Shown here one piece after another: positions 1 to 6,280 of a DNA stretch of 11,202 bases. The stretch is taken from the NCBI GenBank assembly GCA_022722495.1, contig JAIJLI010000038.1, forward strand, positions 1 through 11,202, written 5' to 3'. The notes beneath the pieces were generated by a model. That model was given only the letters and a program-made list of their open reading frames with translations, searched no databases and was not told where the DNA came from. Source of the DNA: Dialister sp. Lineage in GTDB: Bacteria > Bacillota > Negativicutes > Veillonellales > Dialisteraceae. Numbering within the stretch: the first letter of the stretch is position 1; every line of letters starts with the position of its first letter. Position numbers and translations under genes: made by a program.

Positions 1-161
1 GGAAACACTGATTAAATCGTTGTCAGATTTTACTCTTGAATTTTTATGCATAGCGAGGAATAACCTGACGCGAATAGCGAGCTATTTAAGGAAGGCTATG
101 ACGAAGCTATGTATAAAAATTCTTGTAGAATTTGGCTCTGCGATTTAATCAGCGTTTCCTT
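1..161. repeat. MITE-like long-hairpin element (long form)
   Basis: The ends are inverted copies: GGAAACACTGATTAAATCG at 1-19 and CGATTTAATCAGCGTTTCC at 141-159, one mismatch in 19. A second inverted pair lies inside (38-54 against 106-122, 16 of 17 matching). A small central palindrome sits near 73-86 (AATAGC/GCTATT). The whole segment can therefore fold into one long imperfect hairpin. No coding potential is seen. The left flank is outside the window, so a target-site duplication cannot be tested. A 47-bp relative with the same ends lies at 4018-4064. The most likely identity is a non-autonomous transposable element or a REP-type palindromic repeat; no transposase is present in the window. 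Confidence 0.75.
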
Positions 162-410
162 AGCCCCTGAGGCGTGCCGTCCTTGATGACAGTTGAAAGT
201 CTCGCTTGCATGAGAAATGGCAGTGCCATAAGCTGGCATTCCAGTCATTAGGGCTCTTTCGGTCATTCATCTTTCCTACCAAAGTCGCCCTATCCGCCCC
301 TTCGGGGCACCTTCCCCTCAAGGGGAAGGCTGACGATACGAGGGAAGCCTGCTATTAAGAGACCTTCGGGCATCGCCATTATTTATACTGCGGCAAAGCC
401 GCCACCACAA
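162..410. repeat. Intergenic spacer with composite palindromic repeat (copy A)
   Basis: This spacer upstream of the fliB-like gene holds no gene. From about 251 to 403 it carries a mosaic repeat. The modules, in order, are a lead-in starting GGGCTCTTTC, a CCCTATCCGCCCC block with the palindrome GCCCCTTCGGGGC, the palindrome CCTTCCCC/GGGGAAGG at about 310-329, the string TGACGATACGAG, and a TTCGGGCATCGCC module followed by a GGC-rich hairpin (about 364-403). The same modules in the same order recur at about 4709-5063 and, in part, at 9441-9690. I see no clear promoter for the downstream gene here. Confidence 0.7.
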
Positions 411-445
411 CCCTGAACCCTGAACCTTGAACCCCGAACCCTTAT
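411..445. repeat. Heptanucleotide tandem array, unit CCCTGAA
   Basis: Five consecutive 7-bp units starting at 411, 418, 425, 432 and 439 read CCCTGAA, CCCTGAA, CCTTGAA, CCCCGAA and CCCTTAT. The period is exactly seven with substitutions but no indels. The array ends about 20 bp before the ATG of the fliB-like gene, just ahead of its ribosome binding site. Confidence 0.8.
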
Positions 446-466
446 TTTTTGAAAGAAGGCATCCCC

Positions 467-1399
467 ATGTCCCTGACCATTTTCCCCACATTCTTCCCTG
501 ATTTCCGCTGCAAGGCGGGCGCTTGCCGGCACACCTGCTGCCAGACGTGGGAGATCGACATCGACGAAGACACGAAGGACTATTACCAAACGCTCAAGAG
601 CCCGCTGTGTCAGGAGCTCCGGCAATGGATGGGAACATCGGAGGATGGCTCTACCTGTTTTAGGCTGAATGAGAAGGGCTACTGCCATTTCCTGAATAAA
701 GCCGGGCTCTGCCGTCTGGTACTGGAGCTCGACGAGGATGCGCTCTGCGACATCTGCCGCGAGCACCCGCGTTTTTACAAATACCCATGCGGCGCCGAGC
801 TATCCGGCACGGGGCTCTGCTGCGAGCGCACGGTGGAAGAGATCGCCGGGCATCTGCCCCTCACATTCGAGCTTCTGGATCCGGAAGCAGCCGAACAGAA
901 ACCCATGACCGTGACATTTTCCAAGCTCATGGATGAACTGCTTCTTCCTCTCTCCGAGGAAGAATGCCATTTCACCCTCGACCTTTCCCCCCAAGCCGTG
1001 TCCGCCATGCTGGATGCGATGGCAGACACGGAGCCCATCGATGCCGCATGGACGAAGGACCTCTCCTGGATGCAGGCATGCGCCGAAGACTTGGTGGACA
1101 AGGCCAAGGCGCACCCGCCCAAAGTCCCTGCAGGATTCTGGGATGCCATCTACCAGTACATCATCTATCGCCAGCTGGACCTTGCGAGCCCCGAGGACGG
1201 GGATCAGCCTGCCGTTCCCGTCTCCGTACTCGCCCGGTTTGCCGCAGAAAGTACGCTCTTCATCTACCTCGAAGCCGTGCGCACAAGCGATCCCTTCCGC
1301 GCCGTCTCCCGCTGGTCAGAGCAGATCGAGTACGATACGGATAATTGGAGAGATCAGATCGAGGCGCTAACTTCTCATTTCCTAATCTCTAATCACTAG
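467..1399 (+). CDS. FliB-like (flagellin lysine-N-methylase family) Cys-rich protein
   Basis: The 310-residue product has the cysteine signature of the FliB/YkgJ-like family. Cys15, Cys20, Cys24 and Cys25 form an N-terminal cluster followed by Trp28. Further cysteines are at 64, 73, 82, 94, 97, 108, 118 and 119, including a CDIC followed by EHPRFY (residues 94-104). Salmonella FliB methylates flagellin lysines and is reported to use an iron-sulfur centre; homologues are common in anaerobic Firmicutes. No flagellar gene is present here, so the substrate may be another protein. I chose ATG 467 because AAGAAGG lies seven bases upstream; an in-frame TTG at 449 would add six residues but has no such site. 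The family-like C-terminal region (residues 283-302, W-x-E-Q-I-E-Y...N) is followed by a short tail. That tail, about the last ten residues, is encoded by a heptamer repeat and is probably not ancestral. The gene probably forms a two-gene unit with the nucleoside phosphorylase-like gene 44 bp downstream. Confidence 0.85.
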   Translation: MSLTIFPTFFPDFRCKAGACRHTCCQTWEIDIDEDTKDYYQTLKSPLCQELRQWMGTSEDGSTCFRLNEKGYCHFLNKAGLCRLVLELDEDALCDICREHPRFYKYPCGAELSGTGLCCERTVEEIAGHLPLTFELLDPEAAEQKPMTVTFSKLMDELLLPLSEEECHFTLDLSPQAVSAMLDAMADTEPIDAAWTKDLSWMQACAEDLVDKAKAHPPKVPAGFWDAIYQYIIYRQLDLASPEDGDQPAVPVSVLARFAAESTLFIYLEAVRTSDPFRAVSRWSEQIEYDTDNWRDQIEALTSHFLISNH

Positions 1400-1422
1400 T
1401 CACTAATCCCTAGTCCCCTCTC
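1367..1422. repeat. Heptanucleotide array CTAATCN overlapping the fliB-like stop
   Basis: Eight consecutive 7-bp units run from 1367: CTAACTT, CTCATTT, CCTAATC, TCTAATC, ACTAGTC, ACTAATC, CCTAGTC, CCCTCTC. The first 33 bases lie inside the fliB-like frame and include its TAG stop (1397-1399). The rest fills the spacer to the ribosome binding site of the next gene. Confidence 0.85.
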
Positions 1423-1443
1423 ATTGACAGAAAGGCCTCCCTC

Positions 1444-2181
1444 ATGACTCCATTCGATCCCGCGCCCGGGCTCATCGCTCCGGACTTCGAACAGCTTTCC
1501 CTTCATCTGCCCGCCCGCTGCCTCTTCGCCTTCCTGAGCGAAGCGCGCATCGAGCGCTTTGCCAGGGAAAAAGGCGGAACGCCCCTCGGACGCTTCGCCT
1601 CGATCACGAAAAGCTTCCCCATCTATGAGCTCCAGACACCAGACGGCCCCATCGCACTCATGCAGGCCCCCGTCGGTGCGCCTGCGGCCGTTCTGATGGA
1701 GGAGCGTCTCTATGCCTACGGCGCAGAAAAGATCCTCGCCATCGGCTGCTGCGGCGCACTCACAGACCTTCCGGAGAATGCCTTTCTCCCTGTCATGAAA
1801 GCCTTCCGCGAGGAAGGGACATCCTTCCACTATCAGGAGGCTGGCGACTGGATGTTCTTCGATGAAGCCCCGCGCCTTCGCATCGAGGCATGGATGAAGG
1901 AGAAGGGCATCCCCTTCACGCCTGCTGTCACATGGACAAGCGACGGCTTCTTCCGCGAGACGAAGGAAAAAATAAAAGCCCGCCGCAGGGCAGGCTGTAA
2001 TGTCGTCGATATGGAAGCCGCAGCACTCGCTGCGTGCGCCCGCTTCCGCGGGAAGGAATTCGCACAGATCCTCTTCACCGCAGATACGCTTTCCTCTCTC
2101 TCCCATGATCCGCGCGGCTGGGGCTATCGCAGTAGAAACGCTGCGCTGGAGATCGGGCTTGCGGCAGCTCGTGTGATGTGA
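1444..2181 (+). CDS. Nucleoside phosphorylase family protein (uridine/purine phosphorylase-like)
   Basis: The 245-residue product fits the PNP/UDP phosphorylase (MTAP/PNP) superfamily. A central glycine motif, AIGCCGAL (99-106), corresponds to the conserved phosphate/nucleoside-binding strand and loop. Near the C terminus VVDMEAAALA (187-196) matches the conserved Met-Glu that contacts the ribose hydroxyls in this family. FTADTLS (211-217) supplies the late Asp seen in many members. Such enzymes cleave nucleosides with phosphate to a free base and ribose-1-phosphate, in the cytosol. The base specificity cannot be read from the sequence, and the protein seems divergent. ATG 1444 is preceded at eight bases by AGAAAGG. 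It lies 44 bp after the fliB-like gene, with the gap largely filled by heptamer repeats, and is followed by a bidirectional terminator. Substrate assignment is open. Confidence 0.85.
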   Translation: MTPFDPAPGLIAPDFEQLSLHLPARCLFAFLSEARIERFAREKGGTPLGRFASITKSFPIYELQTPDGPIALMQAPVGAPAAVLMEERLYAYGAEKILAIGCCGALTDLPENAFLPVMKAFREEGTSFHYQEAGDWMFFDEAPRLRIEAWMKEKGIPFTPAVTWTSDGFFRETKEKIKARRRAGCNVVDMEAAALAACARFRGKEFAQILFTADTLSSLSHDPRGWGYRSRNAALEIGLAAARVM

Positions 2182-2245
2182 CAGAGAGAGTACGGTCCGC
2201 CTTGGGGCATGAGGCTCTATCGATGCAACGGGGGCGGCGTGCAAC

Positions 2246-2275
2246 AAAAAAATGGCGGCGATGCCGCCATTTTTC
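2246..2275. terminator. Bidirectional rho-independent terminator
   Basis: ATGGCGGC (2252-2259), loop GAT, and GCCGCCAT (2263-2270) form a perfect 8-bp stem. It has a run of A on the left and TTTT on the right, so it works on either strand. It lies between the convergent nucleoside phosphorylase-like gene (plus) and amino acid permease gene (minus). Confidence 0.9.
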
Positions 2276-2288
2276 ATTTCTGATCAGC

Positions 2289-3533
2289 TCACCATCCCGC
2301 CGGAAGCATCCCGGCCATGCTGGCCAGTGCGTAAAAACCGGCCGCGGAGAAAATGACGATGAGGAGGATCTGGATCGGACGATCTGCGATCCAGCCGCAG
2401 GTCCAGACGGGATCCATATCTCCCGACCTTCTGGCTCCCCGCAGCATGAAGACGGGAAGAATGGACATGATGATGCCGCCGAACGTTCCTGCAAAGAAGA
2501 TGGCATTCACGAAGCTCACTGCACCGAAGAAGGCGAGCAGAAATGGCGGGAGGACAATGAAGGCGAGCATCGCAATCCGGGTCGGGACGTGGAATTCATC
2601 CTTCAGCTTGAACTGGTCGACCATATTCGTCAGGAAGCTTTCTGAAATGACCCAGAAGGATGTCAGCATCGCACAGAAGGCGAATACATTCACCAGCAGG
2701 TAGAAGATCGGATGTGAGAGCGCCCGCCCCCAGGAGAGGGACGCGACCTCCGTGATTTCCGAAAGCGGCAGCATCAGAAAGACGGAGAGCGGGACGATCG
2801 CAAGGATCACGAAGGAGATCGCAAAGCCTGCGAGGATCGAGGGTACCAGCTTCCCCGGCTGGTGCGAAAAGCCGCGTGCGACTTCCGGCACCATGTACTG
2901 CACCGCATAGCAGAAGACCGTGATATTGAAGATCGGCATCGCATACGTCCAGTCCGTGTAGAGGATATCCCCCACCGGCACACGCGAAGAGAGGAAGGAG
3001 GCGCCGGCCAGCACGAGGAGCATCGCGATCATGCCGCTGCTGATGAATTTCTCCGCAACGCCCGTCGCCTTGAGGCCGAACCAGATGACGCCGACGGCGG
3101 GCAGGATGAAGAGCAGGCTCCCCGCCTCGAAGGAGATCCCCAAAAGGTCTGAAAGGATCTTCCCGCAGCCATTCGTATAGGCGATGAGGCTGCAGAAGCT
3201 CGTCGCCCCCACCGCGAAGAAGAGGAGCCATGATCCGGCTTTGCCGATATATTTCTCGGCAAGGCCCGAGAGCTGCAGAGGCAGGCGCGTCCTAAGCGAT
3301 GCCTCGGCGACATAGAGCATGGAAACCGCAGAGATCAAAGCCGCCACGGCGAGCCAGATGACGAGCACCGGCCAGCCCGCCCTCCGCGAAGCATACGCAA
3401 GTCCTAAGACACCGGATCCGATGGTGGATCCGACGATCATCATCGCCGCTTCACAGAAGGTGAGGCGGCTCGTTTTGAGTCCGCTGGCTGCTGCCTGGCT
3501 CTTCACCGGTGCAGCGCTTTCAAGGTAAGACAT
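2289..3533 (-). CDS. Amino acid permease, aromatic amino acid transporter type
   Basis: This is a 414-residue integral membrane protein with about eleven hydrophobic segments. The first helix carries the signature IVGSTIGSGVLGLAYA, the unwound-helix substrate site of the APC superfamily. The TIGSGxLxLPxA-like form and the length fit the Trp/Tyr permease (HAAAP) group best. Its likely role is proton-coupled uptake of an amino acid across the cytoplasmic membrane; the substrate is not certain. Two starts are possible. ATG 3575 (428 aa) has no ribosome binding site, whereas ATG 3533 has AAGGA 12 bases upstream, so I prefer 3533 despite the long spacing. A GGGGCGC/GCGCCCC inverted repeat and tandem terminators lie upstream, so the gene is probably its own transcription unit. 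It ends at the bidirectional terminator. Confidence 0.85.
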   Translation of the reverse strand: MSYLESAAPVKSQAAASGLKTSRLTFCEAAMMIVGSTIGSGVLGLAYASRRAGWPVLVIWLAVAALISAVSMLYVAEASLRTRLPLQLSGLAEKYIGKAGSWLLFFAVGATSFCSLIAYTNGCGKILSDLLGISFEAGSLLFILPAVGVIWFGLKATGVAEKFISSGMIAMLLVLAGASFLSSRVPVGDILYTDWTYAMPIFNITVFCYAVQYMVPEVARGFSHQPGKLVPSILAGFAISFVILAIVPLSVFLMLPLSEITEVASLSWGRALSHPIFYLLVNVFAFCAMLTSFWVISESFLTNMVDQFKLKDEFHVPTRIAMLAFIVLPPFLLAFFGAVSFVNAIFFAGTFGGIIMSILPVFMLRGARRSGDMDPVWTCGWIADRPIQILLIVIFSAAGFYALASMAGMLPAGW

Positions 3534-3617
3534 AGATGCGGGAAATCCTTTCCGGAAAGTGTCACTGATTTTCATAAAAATAGTCTAAGTGAGGAGTATA
3601 AAAGAGGGTGGGGTATT

Positions 3618-3645
3618 GGGGCGCTTTATAAATAGGCTGCGCCCC
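3618..3645. promoter_or_regulatory. Inverted repeat upstream of the permease
   Basis: GGGGCGC (3618-3624) and GCGCCCC (3639-3645) form a perfect 7-bp inverted repeat around an AT-rich 14-base centre. It lies about 85 bp before the preferred permease start. On the permease strand it is not followed by a T run, so an operator or leader hairpin is more likely than a terminator. A TATACT sequence between it and the gene could be a -10 box, but no matching -35 was found. Confidence 0.35.
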
Positions 3646-3651
3646 TTCCAT

Positions 3652-3693
3652 CACTCCTCACTCCTCACTCCTAACTCCTAACTTCTCACTAAA
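3652..3693. repeat. Heptanucleotide tandem array, unit CACTCCT
   Basis: Units at 3652, 3659, 3666, 3673, 3680 and 3687 read CACTCCT three times, then AACTCCT, AACTTCT and CACTAAA. The three identical units make this one of the least degenerate arrays in the window. It directly abuts a terminator hairpin. Confidence 0.85.
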
Positions 3694-3723
3694 GAAAAGC
3701 CGCACTCCAAAAGGAATGCGGCT
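3691..3723 (-). terminator. Rho-independent terminator, second of a tandem pair
   Basis: On the minus strand an 11-bp stem with one mismatch (plus 3698-3708 against 3713-3723, loop 3709-3712) is followed by TTTCTTT (plus AAAGAAA, 3691-3697). It stops transcripts arriving from the S-component-like gene before they reach the permease. Confidence 0.8.
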
Positions 3724-3737
3724 CTTTGCATATAGCC

Positions 3738-3763
3738 ATAAAAAAGGCATCCCAAAAGGATGC
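3738..3763 (-). terminator. Rho-independent terminator, first of a tandem pair
   Basis: On the minus strand GCATCC, a five-base loop and GGATGC (plus 3747-3763) are followed by a run of mostly T (plus ATAAAAAA, ending at 3745). It closely resembles the terminator at 3691-3723 in stem and loop, and the flanking GCTCTT-TGCAT strings are also repeated. The pair therefore looks like a local duplication. Confidence 0.75.
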
Positions 3764-4017
3764 AGCTCTTGTGCATTCGTCTCGGTCAGTGACAATCCAA
3801 GCGATCATTGTTGTGCGGCGTCAGGGCTTTTTCGGATACAGCTCACAGGGATACTGCTCCGCCCTTTCTCTACGACCAAAAGAATACTCTATAAGAACGA
3901 GCTTGTCAAGGAAATTTATGAGGGGAATATGGTGACTAGGGACGGGGGACTGGGGACTAGTAGCTAGGGATTAGAAATAAATGTCTGACCGTCTGATATC
4001 CCCTAGTCTCTAATTCT
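3764..4017. other. Non-coding spacer with a heptamer array
   Basis: No convincing gene is seen here; short open frames lack ribosome binding sites and family features. From 3934 to 3975 there is a 7-bp array reading GACTAGG, GACGGGG, GACTGGG, GACTAGT, AGCTAGG, GATTAGA. A shorter stretch in another unit (CCCTAGT, CTCTAAT) runs from 4001 to 4014 up to the miniature palindrome. The part from 3764 to 3933 shows no feature I can name. Confidence 0.7.
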
Positions 4018-4064
4018 AAGGAAGCACTGATTCAATCGTTGTTCGATTGAATCAGCGTTTCCTT
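4018..4064. repeat. Miniature palindrome, short form of the 1-161 element
   Basis: The arms are 4018-4038 (AAGGAAGCACTGATTCAATCG) and 4044-4064, with 19 of 21 positions complementary and a loop TTGTT. The ends match those of the 161-bp element at 1-161. In both copies the left end reads CACTG and the right end, inverted, reads CGCTG, so the two share orientation as well as sequence. It interrupts a heptamer array: repeat units lie directly on both sides (4001-4014 and 4065-4113). Confidence 0.8.
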
Positions 4065-4113
4065 GATCCCTAGTCACTAGCTGCCAGTCACCAGTCCCTG
4101 ATCTCTGCTCTCA
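4065..4113. repeat. Heptanucleotide array next to the S-component-like stop
   Basis: Seven 7-bp units run from 4065: GATCCCT, AGTCACT, AGCTGCC, AGTCACC, AGTCCCT, GATCTCT, GCTCTCA. The array ends one base before the stop codon complement of the minus-strand membrane protein gene. Confidence 0.75.
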
Positions 4114-4114
4114 T

Positions 4115-4615
4115 TCACCCGCTGATCCGGCAGCGCTTGAATACCTTCGCAAAGATCCATGCGGTCGCAGCGGTGAAGGCCATGCCGGGCGCTGCGGCGA
4201 TGAGCATGAGTGTCAGGCCTTTTCCAAGGAGGAAGTACATCACCACGCGCGCGAGCGCTGTGCCGATGGGGCCGGAGATGATGTAGAAGAGTTTGCCAGA
4301 CCCGATCAGAAGCCAAATCGCACCGACGCCCAAGCGGAAGGACATCTGGATCGCCACATTAAGGAGCGTCGCCGTTCCGAGCGAGAGGCCGATGAGCGAA
4401 GCAAGGATCCCCGCCGTGATATATTTCTTGAAGCCGAAGACACCGCAGATCGCGACGGCGATCGGCGCAGAGAGCTGAAACTCCGTCCCCGGCACGATGC
4501 CCGGGATGCGGAAGGTGCCGGATACGGCGATCAGGACTGCGAGGAGCGCTGTCTCGCAGCAGTCAATGATGAGTTTTCTTTCACTGGTGGCGCAGATGGC
4601 CTTTTCATTTTGCAT
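4115..4615 (-). CDS. Small six-helix membrane protein, candidate ECF transporter S component
   Basis: The 166-residue product is almost all hydrophobic, with about six segments (roughly 17-34, 46-62, 65-84, 86-104, 108-130 and 134-157). Size and helix number fit substrate-binding S components of energy-coupling factor importers. The first helix contains A26-V-L-I-A30, an AxxxA motif of the kind that docks S components to EcfT. FRIPG near its end recalls the FRIP-type stretch of BioY-like proteins. No EcfA/T genes are nearby, so it would share a general module. ATG 4615 has AAAGGAG six bases upstream. Its position after bioW and bioF suggests a biotin, pimelate or related precursor substrate, but 507 bp of repeat-filled DNA separate it from bioF. 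The gene is real; the family call is tentative and the substrate is inference. Confidence 0.8.
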   Translation of the reverse strand: MQNEKAICATSERKLIIDCCETALLAVLIAVSGTFRIPGIVPGTEFQLSAPIAVAICGVFGFKKYITAGILASLIGLSLGTATLLNVAIQMSFRLGVGAIWLLIGSGKLFYIISGPIGTALARVVMYFLLGKGLTLMLIAAAPGMAFTAATAWIFAKVFKRCRISG

Positions 4616-4654
4616 GTTTTTCTCCTTTGTGAAAATGGGTGGACGGGGATAGCG

Positions 4655-4708
4655 GGTTCAAGGTTTAAGTTTGAAAACAGGGATGAGTGACTAATGACTG
4701 GTGACCAG
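4655..4708. repeat. Two joined heptanucleotide arrays
   Basis: Units from 4655 read GGTTCAA, GGTTTAA, GTTTGAA, AACAGGG, ATGAGTG, ACTAATG, ACTGGTG, with ACCAG leading on. The first three resemble the GGTTCAA array at 10944; the later ones resemble the ACTAGTC-type units. Both kinds keep the same 7-bp register. The array lies upstream of the S-component-like gene. Confidence 0.7.
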
Positions 4709-5063
4709 GGCTCTTTCAGTCATTCTTCTTTCATACCATAGTCACCCTATCCGCCCCTTCGGGGCACCTTCCCCTAGCGGGGAAGGCTGACGATACGAGA
4801 ACAGCATCATCTAAAATGCGGCGTAGCCGCTACTGATTTGCCTTCCCCATTGGGGAAGGGGGACCGCATCAGCGGTGGATAGGGTGCTTTCGTAAATCGT
4901 CGACTTGAGACGCTCCTTCCCATCTGTCTTTCATGCCGCCTGTGCCCTATCCGCCCCTTCAGGGCACCTTCCCCTAGAGGGGAAGGCTAACGATACGAGA
5001 ACAGCATCGGCTCATAAAGCCTTCAGGCATCGCCCTATATATACTTGCGGCGAAGCCGTCACC
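4709..5063. repeat. Composite palindromic repeat (copy B) between bioF and the S-component-like gene
   Basis: The block starts with the same GGGCTCTTTC lead-in and CCCTATCC-type module as copy A. It then holds a ~150-bp inverted-arm element (4839-4988) whose arms run about 4840-4887 and 4941-4987. It ends with the TTCAGGCATCGCC module and a CGGCGAAGCCG hairpin. A 65-bp stretch at 4744-4808 is repeated nearly exactly at 4944-5008, an offset of 200 bp. The central spacer of the inverted-arm element, about 4888-4940, is nearly identical to that of the copy at 9493-9640. No gene is seen. Confidence 0.8.
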
Positions 5064-5066
5064 TTC

Positions 5067-5094
5067 ATTTCTCATCTCTAATTTCTCATTTCTA
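5067..5094. repeat. Heptanucleotide array, unit ATTTCTN
   Basis: Four 7-bp units from 5067 read ATTTCTC, ATCTCTA, ATTTCTC, ATTTCTA. The array sits 28 bp beyond the bioF stop. Confidence 0.7.
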
Positions 5095-5122
5095 ATTGGC
5101 GTAGCCCCACCCTGAACCCTTT

Positions 5123-6280
5123 CTACCTCCAATGCCTCTTCATCACTTCCGCTGCGCGGTCGAGCTCATCCTTCGTGTGCGCGGCAGTGACGGTCAGGCG
5201 GATGCGGCTCGTACCGGCAGGTACCGTCGGCGGACGGATGGCAGAGAGAAGGATGCCGTCTTCGCGGCAGGCCTTGGCATAAGCGAGCGTCTGCTTCTCA
5301 TCACCGATGATGATCGGAAGGATGGAGGTATCCCCCGGAAGGACGGGAATGCCGGCCTCTGAGAGCTTCGCCTTCATGTAAGCGGTATTGAAGCGGAGCC
5401 GCCCCATATAGAGGGAAGGATTGTCTTCGAGCAGCCGAAGCGCCGCCAGCGCACTCGCACCTGTCACGGCAGAGATCGAGGTGGAGAAGATGAAGGGGCG
5501 GGAGACATTTCTGAGATAGTCCGTGATCTCCTTCGAAGCCGCCGCATAGCCGCCCTCGGCGCCGAGCGACTTGGAGAGCGTCCCCACCTGGATGTCGATG
5601 CCGCTCTCGTGATAGTACTCTGCCGTGCCGCGTCCGGTGTCGCCGATGACGCCCACGCCGTGTGCATCATCGACGATGAGGCAGGCCTCGTATTTCTTTT
5701 TCAAAGAAAGAAGGGAAGGCAGCGGGCAGATGTCACCGTCCATGGAAAAAACGCCATCGGTCACGATGAAGCGCTGGCCTTCGCAGGGCGTCTCGGCCAG
5801 AAGCCGGGCCAAATCCTCCATATCGGAGTGCGCATAGACGACGACCCTTGCTTTTGAGATCCGGCAGCCATCCACGATGCTCGCATGATTCAGCGCATCG
5901 GAAAAGATCACGTCGCCCTTGCCGGCGAGCGCATAAAGGACGCCGAGGTTCGTCATATAGCCCGTATTGAAGATCACTGCATCTTCTGCGTGCTTGAAGG
6001 CTGCGAGCGCCTTCTCCAGCTCGGACAGCTCGAAAACAGCACCCGAAGTCAGCCGCGCACCGCCCGAGCCGGTGCCATAGATCACCGCACGCCGCGCGGC
6101 CGCCATGACTTCGCTTTCATGGGTCATGCCCAGGTAATCATTGGAGTTGAATACGATGTATTCCTTCCCGTCCCGCCTTATTCCGCGGGATGCCGTCACC
6201 ATTCGCAGGTCTTCGACCCTCCGGAAACGGCCCTCGCCTGCAATGGCGGACAGTGCTGATGGAATGTCTTGCAGTTTCAT
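5123..6280 (-). CDS. bioF: 8-amino-7-oxononanoate synthase (BioF)
   Basis: BioF is a PLP enzyme that condenses pimeloyl-CoA with L-alanine, releasing CO2 and CoA, to give 8-amino-7-oxononanoate, the first ring-carbon step of biotin synthesis. The 385-residue product has the usual family length. Landmarks of alpha-oxoamine synthases are present: SNDYLG (46-51), GTGSGGARLTSG (69-80), DALNHAS with His132, VDDAHGVG with Asp204 and His207, and the PLP-binding Lys237 in GTLSKSLG. ATG 6280 is preceded by GAGG eight bases upstream; an open frame extends 91 codons further but is repeat-derived and lacks family similarity. Glycine C-acetyltransferase is a close relative, but the adjacent bioW decides the call. 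It is separated from bioW by 379 bp of inserted repeat DNA. Confidence 0.93.
   Translation of the reverse strand: MKLQDIPSALSAIAGEGRFRRVEDLRMVTASRGIRRDGKEYIVFNSNDYLGMTHESEVMAAARRAVIYGTGSGGARLTSGAVFELSELEKALAAFKHAEDAVIFNTGYMTNLGVLYALAGKGDVIFSDALNHASIVDGCRISKARVVVYAHSDMEDLARLLAETPCEGQRFIVTDGVFSMDGDICPLPSLLSLKKKYEACLIVDDAHGVGVIGDTGRGTAEYYHESGIDIQVGTLSKSLGAEGGYAAASKEITDYLRNVSRPFIFSTSISAVTGASALAALRLLEDNPSLYMGRLRFNTAYMKAKLSEAGIPVLPGDTSILPIIIGDEKQTLAYAKACREDGILLSAIRPPTVPAGTSRIRLTVTAAHTKDELDRAAEVMKRHWR

Noticed and set aside
284..341. CRISPR-like repeat array
   Set aside because: The palindromic repeats recur at irregular distances of hundreds to thousands of bases, without regular unique spacers or cas genes.
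411..445. Telomere-like repeat (AACCCTG units)
   Set aside because: The unit looks telomeric, but the array is only five degenerate units inside a gene-dense bacterial region, and other arrays here have the same period with different units.
1396..2277. Long minus-strand open frame of 293 codons opposite the nucleoside phosphorylase-like gene
   Set aside because: It is a shadow of a well-supported plus-strand gene. The GC-rich codon use keeps the opposite frame open, and the product has no family-like motifs.
3576..3690. T-box or riboswitch leader for the amino acid permease
   Set aside because: No T-box sequence or recognisable aptamer core was found; only a GGGGCGC inverted repeat and a heptamer array are seen.
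3716..3967. Small plus-strand open frame of 83 codons
   Set aside because: It starts within a terminator hairpin, overlaps a heptamer array, has no ribosome binding site and shows no recognisable protein features.
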